Origin: CAVSUZ01 sp963791885
GTDB taxonomy: Bacteria; Pseudomonadota; Alphaproteobacteria; Acetobacterales; Acetobacteraceae
Assembly (NCBI GenBank): GCA_963791885.1
Contig: CAWBUL010000005.1
Location: forward strand, 496,001 to 560,000
Reading direction: 5' to 3'
Length of the DNA stretch: 64,000 bases
Shown here: positions 34,981 through 42,999 of the stretch, piece after piece
Position numbering within the stretch: the stretch's first letter is position 1
Layout of the letters: every line of letters begins with the position of its first letter
Made by a program: the position numbers and the translations under genes
The notes under the pieces: model-generated
What the model was told of the DNA's origin: nothing
The model's input: only the letters and a program-made list of their open reading frames with translations
Databases searched by the model: none

Positions 34981-35976
34981 ATGCTTCTGCCGGCCCATTG
35001 TGGCAGGGCCGGGCCGCTCCCATGCTGGTTTGTGAGGAGAGACAGAAAGGAGGCCGCTCTGTCCCGACCGGCGTGGACCGGGTCTTCCGAAACGGCATGG
35101 CTCACGCTTCCTGTCCGTGCCGAGCACCCGGTGTACGCAGTCCGTCCGGTTCGTCCGGCCTCATGGCGGCATCTCGCCGGGTCTTTGTCGGCTCATGCGC
35201 TCCTCCTGTGCGCCGTGCTTCTGTTGGCCGGGCAGACGCAGGAGTTCGTTTCACCAGGGGGAGGCACCATCGAGGTGGTGTTCCAGGCCCCTCGGTCACC
35301 AGCGCCCGCGCCTCCGGCCGCTGCCACTTCGTTCACGCCGGCGCCGCAATCGGCTCCGACAGCTGCGCCAGTTCCACCATCAGCGCCCCCGTCCCCAGCC
35401 TCTCCATCGCCGGAAGCAGTGCAGCAGCCGGTCGCGCCGCCACCCCCGACGCCGCCGCCACAGACGGTCACACCGCCGTCGAAACCATCACCACCGATCC
35501 CGGAAACGGAGCTAGCTTTACCCCTCCCGCCGGTTCCCCCTCGTGTCGCTCCGCCTCAGCCGAGGCCTTCGCCGCGGCACTCGGAGACGATCGCGCCCTC
35601 CCGTTCAGCACAGGCCCCCCCCGCCCCCCTCTCCAATGGCCCCACGGCGCCGTCGGCACAGGCGTCCTCTGCCGCATCTACTGGGCCGCCTTTCGTGTCT
35701 CCACAGCCAGTCGCCGGGATGCAGGCGGATCGCCCCCCCGATTATCCTGACCTGGCGCGTCGGCGCGGTGAGCAGGGACGGGTGGTGCTTCGTGTCGATG
35801 TGAGCATGGACGGGCGTCCGCTTGCGGTCTCAGTATCGCGCTCCAGCGGCTTCGGGATTCTCAACTCGGCCGCAGAGGACGCGGTCCGCACATGGCGCTT
35901 TGTGCCCGCCACGCAGGATGGACGGCCGGTGCCTGCCACCGCCGAAGTGCCGGTCCAGTTCCGTTTGGAAGATTGA
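34981..35976 (+). CDS. TonB family energy transducer
   Basis: TonB couples the proton gradient of the inner membrane to outer-membrane receptors. The N-terminal hydrophobic anchor (LSAHALLLCAVLLLAG), a long proline-rich periplasmic stretch and the C-terminal TonB domain (PPDYPDLARRRGEQGRVVLRV, SRSSGFGILNSAAEDAVRTW) are all seen. The start is uncertain: ATG 34981 lacks a ribosome site, whereas AAAGGAGG at 35046-35053 lies 5 bases before an in-frame CTG at 35059, which could be the true start. No exbB or exbD lies in this window. Confidence 0.85.
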   Translation: MLLPAHCGRAGPLPCWFVRRDRKEAALSRPAWTGSSETAWLTLPVRAEHPVYAVRPVRPASWRHLAGSLSAHALLLCAVLLLAGQTQEFVSPGGGTIEVVFQAPRSPAPAPPAAATSFTPAPQSAPTAAPVPPSAPPSPASPSPEAVQQPVAPPPPTPPPQTVTPPSKPSPPIPETELALPLPPVPPRVAPPQPRPSPRHSETIAPSRSAQAPPAPLSNGPTAPSAQASSAASTGPPFVSPQPVAGMQADRPPDYPDLARRRGEQGRVVLRVDVSMDGRPLAVSVSRSSGFGILNSAAEDAVRTWRFVPATQDGRPVPATAEVPVQFRLED

Positions 35977-35991
35977 CTACCGCGCATTGCC

Positions 35992-36945
35992 GTGCGGGCG
36001 GGCGTGGCTCAGTCTCCGCGACAGACATCGATTCGGGAGCAAACGGTTATCGCCGCCTCGCTTGCCCGCTTGAATGCGGCTTCGATCTCCCGGCCGCCGC
36101 TGGTGCCGCTGGCAGGGCTGGTAGTGCTGTGCCTCATTTGGGGCCTCTCGGTGCCCCTTATGAAACTTGGCGTCCAACTGTTCGACCCGCTGCAGCTTGC
36201 CGCCCTCCGCTACGCCTCCGCCGCACCCTTCTTCATGCTCCTGTTGATCGGCCGCAAACTGCCGTCGCGAACGGATCTGCTGCGCATGGGCGGGCTGGGT
36301 GTGCTTGGCATCGACTGCGGACAGGTGACGCAGGTCCTGGGGGTTCAGCGCACCTCTGCCGCCGTCGCCACGATCATGTTCGCGACCATCCCGATCTTCG
36401 TCGTGATCCTTGCAGCGTGGCGATTGCGCCAGCCCTTGCGGATCCACCATGCGATCGGACTGGTCCTGGCGCTCGGGGGGATTGCACTGGTGGCGACGCA
36501 ACGCCTGGGCGGTGCAGGCGCCCAGTCCGTCACCGCCGCCGGCGTGGTGCTGATCATGATCTCCGCTGTCAGTATCGCGCTCTACTACGTGCTCAGCGCG
36601 GAACTCAGCCGACGTTATCCGGTGACGACCGTCGCCGCATGGAGCTCTTTGATCGGCGTGGTTCCATTGCTGCCGATGACTGCCCGAGGCGGCGTAGCCG
36701 CGGCAGGACTGACGGGTGTCGCGATTGTACTCTATCTCGGCCTGCTGGTCACCGTCGCCGGCATGTGGATCTGGCTGTCGCTGCTCCGCGCCTTGCCGGC
36801 ACGCATCGCGGCAGGATCGCAGTACCTTCAGCCGCTGATCGGTGTGGCGGCATCGGCCTGGCTGTTCGGCGATGCAATCGGTCCGGCCTTCGGCGCCGGC
36901 ACCGTGCTGGTGTTTATCGGAATCGCGCTGACATCCGCGCGCTGA
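35992..36945 (+). CDS. EamA family (DMT) transporter
   Basis: A 317-residue, ten-helix transporter with an EamA pair (LIWGLSVPLMKLG near the start of repeat one, LQPLIGVAASAWLFGDAIG near the end of repeat two). Likely a metabolite exporter of unknown substrate. The GTG start at 35992 lies 15 bases after TonB. The first 30 or so residues are not hydrophobic, so an internal start is possible. It is convergent with rbfA. Confidence 0.88.
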   Translation: MRAGVAQSPRQTSIREQTVIAASLARLNAASISRPPLVPLAGLVVLCLIWGLSVPLMKLGVQLFDPLQLAALRYASAAPFFMLLLIGRKLPSRTDLLRMGGLGVLGIDCGQVTQVLGVQRTSAAVATIMFATIPIFVVILAAWRLRQPLRIHHAIGLVLALGGIALVATQRLGGAGAQSVTAAGVVLIMISAVSIALYYVLSAELSRRYPVTTVAAWSSLIGVVPLLPMTARGGVAAAGLTGVAIVLYLGLLVTVAGMWIWLSLLRALPARIAAGSQYLQPLIGVAASAWLFGDAIGPAFGAGTVLVFIGIALTSAR

Positions 36946-36954
36946 ATCCGAAGG

Positions 36955-37401
36955 TCACCCGAGATCGCGCGCCACATCCGGCAAATCGAGCAAGCGGTCG
37001 ATCTCCTTTGCACGTTCCAGCGCGTGATCGGGCTGGAACGTCAGGTAGGGCGCGAATCGAAGCCGTAATGCGTGCGCCACCTCGGCCCGCAGAAACGGCG
37101 TCGCGCGTCGCAACGCTGGCAGCAGCACGTCGATGTCCGACCGCCCAAGGCGGGAGACAAACGCCGTGGCGTTGCGCAAATCAGGGCTGATCCGTACCTC
37201 GGTCACAGTGATCTGCTCGCCGGCGAGATCTGGATCGTGCAGCTCATGCCGCCCGAACAAGCCGGCGAGCACGTGGCGGATTTCCTCCGCCACGCGCAAT
37301 TGCCTTTGGCTGGAGCGGGGTCGCGCGAGGCCGGAGCTCGGAGCGCGTGAATCCCGCTCCCCAACTGTCTTTAGACCTCCGGTCCGTTTCTTCACGTCCA
37401 T
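36955..37401 (-). CDS. rbfA: Ribosome-binding factor A
   Basis: RbfA binds the 30S subunit near 16S helix 1 and is needed for late maturation and cold adaptation. The 148-residue protein shows RQLRVAEEIRHVLAGLF, ITVTEVRISPDLRNATAFVS and RLRFAPYLTFQPDHALERAKEIDRLL. The N-terminal stretch before residue 34 is poorly conserved. It follows infB by 48 bases and completes the rimP-nusA-infB-rbfA run; the often-linked truB and rpsO are not downstream, where an EamA transporter gene is found instead. Confidence 0.93.
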   Translation of the reverse strand: MDVKKRTGGLKTVGERDSRAPSSGLARPRSSQRQLRVAEEIRHVLAGLFGRHELHDPDLAGEQITVTEVRISPDLRNATAFVSRLGRSDIDVLLPALRRATPFLRAEVAHALRLRFAPYLTFQPDHALERAKEIDRLLDLPDVARDLG

Positions 37402-37420
37402 ACCCTTACGCGGGTGCCCT

Positions 37421-37452
37421 TAGAGCGCTCCAGTCAAGCGCGACTTGCTTTA
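37421..37452 (-). repeat. Short stop-codon-linked repeat, copy 2
   Basis: Read on the minus strand: TAAAGCAAGTCGCGCTTGAC then TGGAGCGCTCTAA. It begins with the infB stop codon (37450-37452) and is the partner of the element after the small membrane protein at 27700. Confidence 0.45.
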
Positions 37453-40160
37453 GGCGGGAACCATCTCCGTCTCGTAGCACTCGACCACGTCGCCTTCCTG
37501 GATGTCGTGGAAGTTGGCGAAGGACAAGCCGCATTCATAGCCGCGCGCAACTTCACGCACGTCGTCCTTGAAGCGCTTGAGCTGCGTCAGTTCGCCGGTG
37601 TGGATCACGACATTGTCGCGCAGGAGCCGTACGCCGGCGCCACGCTTGACGACGCCTTCCGTGACCATACAGCCGGCCACCTTGCCGACTTTGGTGATGT
37701 TGAACACGGCGCGGATCTCCGCGTAGCCCAGGAACTTCTCCCGGGCCTTCGGCGCGATCTTGCCCTTCACCATCTTCTCGATGTCGTCGGAGACATCGTA
37801 GATGATGGAATAGTAGCGGATGTCGACGCCGTCGCGCTGCGCCAGCTCCCGCGCCTGCGCGGTCGCGCGCACATTGAACGCGACGATCACGGCTTTCGAC
37901 GCCTGCGCAAGCTGCACGTCGCTTTCCGTGATCTGCCCCACGCCGTCTAGCAGCACACGCACCTTCACCTCGTCCGCGGACTGCTTCAGCACTGTCGCCT
38001 GAATAGCTTCGGCGCTGCCCTGCACGTCCGCTTTGATCACGACCGCAACTTCTTTCTGCTCGCCCGCCTGAATGCGCGCGAGCATCTGATCCAGCGTTCC
38101 CCGCGCGGCAAGATTGCCAGCGGCCTGCTTCTCCCGCAGCCGGCGGGTACGGAACTCCGTGATCTCGCGCGCGCGACTTTCGTTCTCGACCACGACGAAG
38201 GGTTCGCCGGCAGAAGGCACACCCGTCAGCCCGAGGATTTCCACCGGCATTGCCGGTGCGGCATCCTTCAGATTCTGACCCTTGTCATCCAGCATGGCAC
38301 GCACGCGGCCCCACTCGGATCCCGCGACGATGATGTCGCCCTGATGCAGCGTGCCCTTCTGGACCAGCACCGTCGCGACCGGGCCGCGGCCGCGATCCAG
38401 CCGGCTTTCGATCACCGCGCCTTCAGCCGAGCGTTCGGGGTTGGCGCGCAGATCGAGGATTTCCGCCTGCAGCGCGATGGCTTCCTCAAGCTCGTCAAGC
38501 CCTGTCTTCTTGAGCGCGGATACTTCCACCGACTGCGTGTCGCCGCCCATCTCCTCGACCACGACCTCGTGGCTCAGAAGCTCCTGGCGCACGCGGTCGG
38601 GGTTCGCATCCGGCCGGTCCATCTTGTTGATGGCAACGATGATCGGCGCGTTCGCTGCCTTGGCATGGCGGATCGCCTCGATCGTCTGCGGCATCACACC
38701 GTCATCCGCCGCCACGACCAAAACCACAATGTCGGTCACACCGGCGCCCCGGGCGCGCATGGCGGTGAAGGCTTCGTGGCCCGGCGTGTCCAGGAAGGTG
38801 ATGCGGTGGCCACCCGGCGTCAGCACCTGATAGGCGCCGATATGCTGCGTGATGCCGCCGGCCTCCCTGGCCGCTACGTCAGTAGAACGGAGTGCATCCA
38901 GCAAGGACGTCTTTCCGTGATCGACGTGGCCCATCACCGTCACCACGGGTGGCCGCGGCTGCAGCTCTGACACGGTATCCGCCGCACCTTCCAGGCCCTG
39001 CTCGACATCGGATTCCGACACCCGCCGAGCGCGATGGCCGAATTCCTGCACCACCAGTTCCGCGGTGTCCGCGTCGATCGGCTGCGTGATGGTGGCCATG
39101 ATGCCCAGCTTCATCAGCGCCTTCACCACCTCTCCCGCGCGCGCCGCCATGCGGTTGGCGAGTTCCTGCACCGTGATCTGCTCCGGCAGGATCACGTCGC
39201 GCACCACGCGCACCTGATCGGATCGCAAACGCTCCAGTTCCGCCTGGCGGCGCTCGCGCTCGCGCTGGCGTCGGACGGAGGCCAGGCTGCGCACGCGCTC
39301 ATCATCGCCTTCCAGCGCGGCCTGCACGTCGATGCGACCAGCGCGTCGGCCTCCGTCGGCACCCTTCTTGGGGGCAACGATGGGGGGCTTGCGCGCCGGG
39401 AACCGAGCCCGGGGCGGCGCACCGGGCGTGACTCCTCCTCCTCCTCGCCCGGTCGAGCGCCAGGGCGAAGACGCAATGTCTCGGTCGGGCGTGCCGGCGT
39501 TGCCGGCGCACCTGTGGGCCGGCGGGCCGCCGGCGCTGCCGCGGATGTTGCTGGACGGGCCGCTGGGCGAGGAGCGTCGGTACGCGGGGCGTCGCGTGTT
39601 TCACGCGCTTCAACCGCAGGCGCCGCGGCCCCAGCCGTTGCGGGCGCGGCTTCTTCTGCCGCGACCGGTTGGGCCTGTTCCTCGGCTTGGCGCTGGGCCT
39701 CGATCTCGGCGTTCAGGCGCTCCTCTTCCTCGGCAGCCTTGCGCGCCTCTTCCTCCCGCCGGCGTGCTTCCTCGGCGGCAGAGAGGATCGAAATCTTCTC
39801 CTGCTCGCGGCGCTCGGCATCGCGCTTTGCCTGCTCGCGCTGCTGCTCGACCAGCGCACGCTGGCGCGCGGCGAGCTCACTCGCAGTCAGCGCCCGGGGC
39901 TGCGCCGGAGCGCTGCGCGCGGGAGACGCGGCACGCATCGCCGGGGCAGTGGTAGCGGGGGCGCTCGGTGTGGCCGGGCCAGGCGTGGCCGGACCCGCTG
40001 CGCGCTTTTTGCGCACTTCCACCTGAACGACCTTCGAACGCCCGTGGCTGAAGCTTTGCCGCACGGACCCGGCATCAACCGTGCGACCAAGTTCCAGTCG
40101 CCCCGTAGGCCGAAGAGAGAGCCGGCCCTTGCCCGTTTCCTGATCGCTACCTTCGCTCAT
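37450..40160 (-). CDS. infB: Translation initiation factor IF-2, frameshifted in the N-terminal linker
   Basis: IF-2 is the initiation GTPase that brings fMet-tRNA to the 30S subunit. The C-terminal part (37450-39327) has G1 GHVDHGKTSLLD, G3 DTPGHEAF and NKMD, with full downstream domains. The N-terminal part (39192-40160) has MSEGSDQETGKGRLSLRPTG, a charged repeat (RREQEKISIL, RRREEEARKAAEEEE) and proline-rich linker. The two are in different frames: a G run at 39411-39414 is one G short of restoring RRPRARFPARKPP to the frame of VQAALEGDDER. Repaired length is about 903 residues. An internal start could still yield a short form, as in other bacteria. Confidence 0.9.
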
Positions 40161-40187
40161 TACCCCGCCTGTCGAACTCGCGCTCGA

Positions 40188-40811
40188 TCATCCAATCCGT
40201 TCTTCCGGGCCGTTCAGCCCGGCGAGCCGCTCGCCTTCGGTCCGCAGTGCCTGCGCCAGTCTTCCTGGCGCCACGGCAACGTGCACTGTCCGCTCACGGC
40301 CGAAAACCATACCCAACGCAGCGCCTGGAAGAGGCGAAACGAGCGCGATCCCAGTGGAATCACCCAGGAAGCGCCGCCGCTCCTCCATACTGCCGTCTGA
40401 AGCCTGCAAGATCAGTGCGGCGCGCCCGTTCCGCAGCCACTCCCGTGCCTTTTCGAACCCGGCTACGGCCTGACCGGCCCGCCGGCACAATCCCAGCAAC
40501 TCCAGAATCCGACGCTCCAGCCCCGTTCGGACCCGATCAGGTAAATCGGGTGGCACCCGCACCGGACCGCGCGCCGCCCGCGCAAACATCCCCCGCGTGC
40601 AGGCGGTAAATAGCACATCGGCTCTCGCGCTCAACCACATGCCGCGCCCAGGCAGTCCTGCGCCGAGATCGGGCAGCACGATGCGCTCGGGATCAAGCAC
40701 AAAGCGGATCATCTTCTCCTTCAGCAGGCGTTCACGCGTCACGATGCAGCGCCGGAGCGGCCCTGTATCCTCAAACTCGTCGGAAAGCAGGTCTGTCTCG
40801 GGTTCAGTCGT
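40188..40811 (-). CDS. YlxR/L7Ae-type RNA-binding protein with no standard start codon
   Basis: The N-terminal DUF448/YlxR domain (PLRRCIVTRERLLKEKMIRF) and the C-terminal L7Ae-like part (ELLGLCRRAGQAVAGFEKA) identify it. GTG 40742 as start would cut into the conserved CIVT motif, so translation must begin upstream. AGGAGG near 40817-40822, followed after 6 bases by ACG (40809-40811) and then ACT GAA CCC GAG, suggests an ancestral ATG changed to ACG, or use of ACG as start. The gene overlaps the nusA stop by 8 bases. It sits between nusA and infB, a conserved arrangement. Confidence 0.85.
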   Translation of the reverse strand, partial: TTEPETDLLSDEFEDTGPLRRCIVTRERLLKEKMIRFVLDPERIVLPDLGAGLPGRGMWLSARADVLFTACTRGMFARAARGPVRVPPDLPDRVRTGLERRILELLGLCRRAGQAVAGFEKAREWLRNGRAALILQASDGSMEERRRFLGDSTGIALVSPLPGAALGMVFGRERTVHVAVAPGRLAQALRTEGERLAGLNGPEERIG

Positions 40812-42354
40812 GATCGGCCTCCTGGGCGGCTTCGACCGGCGCTTCTGCGCCGCCCTCGCCCTCGAACCAGTGCGCCCGCGCCGCCATAATCACCGCGTTC
40901 GCGGTTTCCAGGTCCATCGCCTCCTGTCCGACGATTTCCAGCAATTCGTCGGAGGCCAGATCGGCAAGGTCGTCCAAGGTTTTCACCCCCTTCTCGCCGA
41001 GTGCCACCAGCATGGCCGGGGTGAAGGTCTCCAGTTCTGCGATTTCGTCAGTGACGCCGAGTTCGCGCCGCTTGTCGTCGAGTTCGGTATCACGCCGGGC
41101 GATGAACGCCTCCGCGCGCCGGATCAGCTCACCGCCGATGTTCTCGTCGAAGCCCTCAATGGCGGCAACTTCTTCCAAGGGGGTGAAGGCCAGTTCCTCG
41201 ACCGAACCGAAACCTTCGGTCACCAGCAGCCCGGCAATCACATCGTCCACGTCCAGCGCTTCGACGAATAGCGAACTGCGCCGGCGGAACTCCTCTTGGC
41301 GCCGCTCGCTCTCCTCGGCCTCCGTCAGGATGTCGATGTCCCACCGCGTAAGCTGGGAGGCCAGCCGCACATTCTGCCCCCGCCGGCCGATCGCCAGGGA
41401 AAGCTGGTCATCGGGGACGACCACTTCCACGCGCCCGGCTTCCTCATCCATCACCACCTTGGTGACCTCCGCCGGAGCCAGTGCGTTCACCACGAAGGTG
41501 GCGGCCTGCGGTGACCACGGGATGATATCGATCTTTTCGCCCTGCAGTTCCTGCACCACGGCCTGCACCCGCGAGCCGCGCATACCGACGCAGGCGCCAA
41601 CCGGATCGATCGAGGAATCGCGGCTGATCACCGCCATCTTGGCGCGCGAGCCCGGGTCGCGGGCGACCGCCTTGATCTCGATGATGCCATCGTAGATTTC
41701 CGGCACTTCCTGCGCAAATAGCTTGGCGAGAAACCCGGGATGCGTGCGGGACAGGAAAATCTGCGGGCCACGCGGCTCTTCGCGCACGTCATAGATATAC
41801 GCACGCACCCGATCGCCGTTGCGGAAACTTTCACGCGGAATCAGCTCATCGCGGCGCAGCAGCGCCTCGGCACGGCCTAAATCGACCATCAGGTTGCCGT
41901 ACTCGGTGCGCTTGACCGTGCCGTTCACGATCTCGCCCACGCGGTCCTTGAACTCCTCGAACTGACGCTTGCGCTCATACTCCCTGACACGCTGCACGAT
42001 GACTTGCTTGGCGGTCTGCGCCGCGATGCGGCCGAAATCGATCGGCGGCAGCGGGTCGACGATAAACTCGCCGACATTGATCTCGGGCTGGAACTTGCGG
42101 GCGATGTGGACGGGGATCTGGGTCTCCTCGTTCTCCACAGCCTCAACCACCTCGGTCCAGCGCGACAGCCGGACGTCACCGGTCCTGCGGTCGATCGTGG
42201 CGCGGATATCCTTTTCGTGCCCATACTTGGCGCGGCCGGCCTTCTGTATCGCCTGCTCCATCGCCTCGATGACTTCCTCGCGGTCAATGGATTTTTCACG
42301 CGCAACCGCGTCTGCCACCAAGAGCAGTTCCGGACGAGCAATTGCCGTATCCAT
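40804..42354 (-). CDS. nusA: Transcription termination/antitermination factor NusA
   Basis: NusA binds RNA polymerase and modulates pausing and termination. The 516-residue protein has the N-terminal domain (ELLLVADAVAREKSIDREEV), an S1 domain (VGEIVNGTVKRTEYGNLMVD), KH domains (VGACVGMRGSRVQAVVQEL; LSLAIGRRGQNVRLASQL), and acidic C-terminal repeats ending EADHD. The order rimP-nusA-ylxR-infB is conserved. It starts at ATG 42354, 12 bases after rimP. Autoregulation via the leader hairpin upstream of rimP is a possibility. Confidence 0.95.
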   Translation of the reverse strand: MDTAIARPELLLVADAVAREKSIDREEVIEAMEQAIQKAGRAKYGHEKDIRATIDRRTGDVRLSRWTEVVEAVENEETQIPVHIARKFQPEINVGEFIVDPLPPIDFGRIAAQTAKQVIVQRVREYERKRQFEEFKDRVGEIVNGTVKRTEYGNLMVDLGRAEALLRRDELIPRESFRNGDRVRAYIYDVREEPRGPQIFLSRTHPGFLAKLFAQEVPEIYDGIIEIKAVARDPGSRAKMAVISRDSSIDPVGACVGMRGSRVQAVVQELQGEKIDIIPWSPQAATFVVNALAPAEVTKVVMDEEAGRVEVVVPDDQLSLAIGRRGQNVRLASQLTRWDIDILTEAEESERRQEEFRRRSSLFVEALDVDDVIAGLLVTEGFGSVEELAFTPLEEVAAIEGFDENIGGELIRRAEAFIARRDTELDDKRRELGVTDEIAELETFTPAMLVALGEKGVKTLDDLADLASDELLEIVGQEAMDLETANAVIMAARAHWFEGEGGAEAPVEAAQEADHD

Positions 42355-42366
42355 AACTTAGTTTCC

Positions 42367-42885
42367 TCAGTTCGCAGGTTGTGGGTGCGCCGTGGCGGCG
42401 ATCAAGGCTTCAGTCAGAACCAGTTTCGCGCGGCGAATATCAGTCAGCGGTAGCACCGCCTCGGTCCCATCATCCAGGCGCAGGCGCGCGGCACGATCAT
42501 CGGCGCCCAGCACGATGCCGGAAAACCGCTTGCGGCCCGCGATGGGAACAACGGTTTCCGCCCGCGCCATGTGGCCGGCAAAGCGGTTCCAATCCTTCGC
42601 CCGGGTAAGCGGGCGATCGATCCCCGTGGAGCTGATCTCCAGGCTCCAGTTGCCCGTAAACGGATCGGCAACGTCCAGAACGGCTCCCAACGCATGGCTG
42701 ATCGCCTCACAGTCTTCGATGGCGATAGGGGAGCCATCGGCCTTGTCGGCCATGATCTGCACGGTCAGCCGGTCCTTGCCGGTGATCGCGACGCGGACAA
42801 GCTCGTAGCCCATGTCATTGAGCGTGGGTGTGACGATGGCGGCGATGCGCGCTTCGAGGCGGTCCTGTGACTGCGGTTCTGGCAA
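42367..42885 (-). CDS. rimP: Ribosome maturation factor RimP
   Basis: RimP helps assemble the 30S subunit. The core shows LEARIAAIVTPTLNDMGYELVRV, DCEAISHALGAVLDVADPF and NWSLEISSTGIDRPLT, ending with the SH3-like C-terminal domain. The open frame extends to GTG 42948, but that lies at the promoter -10 and the intervening bases form a terminator hairpin, so it is not the start. I choose TTG 42885 (alternative TTG 42888), giving about 172 residues; the codon is weak and homologue comparison is needed. Confidence 0.85.
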   Translation of the reverse strand: MPEPQSQDRLEARIAAIVTPTLNDMGYELVRVAITGKDRLTVQIMADKADGSPIAIEDCEAISHALGAVLDVADPFTGNWSLEISSTGIDRPLTRAKDWNRFAGHMARAETVVPIAGRKRFSGIVLGADDRAARLRLDDGTEAVLPLTDIRRAKLVLTEALIAATAHPQPAN

Positions 42886-42886
42886 C

Positions 42887-42913
42887 AAAAAAAGGCGGCC
42901 CGTGAAGGCCACC
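42887..42913 (-). terminator. Intrinsic terminator hairpin in the rimP leader (attenuator candidate)
   Basis: On the minus strand GGUGGCC, loop UUCACG, GGCCGCC forms a 7-pair stem (one U-G), followed by seven U residues. It lies about 30 bases downstream of the predicted start of transcription and immediately before the rimP start. A putative rimP leader attenuator has been described in alphaproteobacteria. Confidence 0.75.
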
Positions 42914-42948
42914 CCCCTGAAGATCAGCGGAGAATTGAGTGCCACCAC

Positions 42949-42977
42949 AAATTAGCGATTGGAGTCCAAGGGTGCAA
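42949..42977 (-). promoter_or_regulatory. Sigma-70-type promoter of the rimP-nusA operon
   Basis: On the minus strand TTGCAC (42977-42972) and TAATTT (42954-42949) are 17 bases apart, near the ideal spacing. It lies between the upstream kinase stop and the leader hairpin. Confidence 0.65.
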
Positions 42978-42999
42978 GGCCGACCACCCGGATTGAGCG

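Noticed and set aside
36961..36990. GAGATCGCGCG match resembling the 50-bp repeat
   Set aside because: It lies inside the conserved C-terminal coding region of rbfA and lacks a matching right arm.
42888..42948. N-terminal extension of rimP from GTG 42948
   Set aside because: The stretch contains the -10 element and the terminator hairpin, so it cannot be translated leader sequence.
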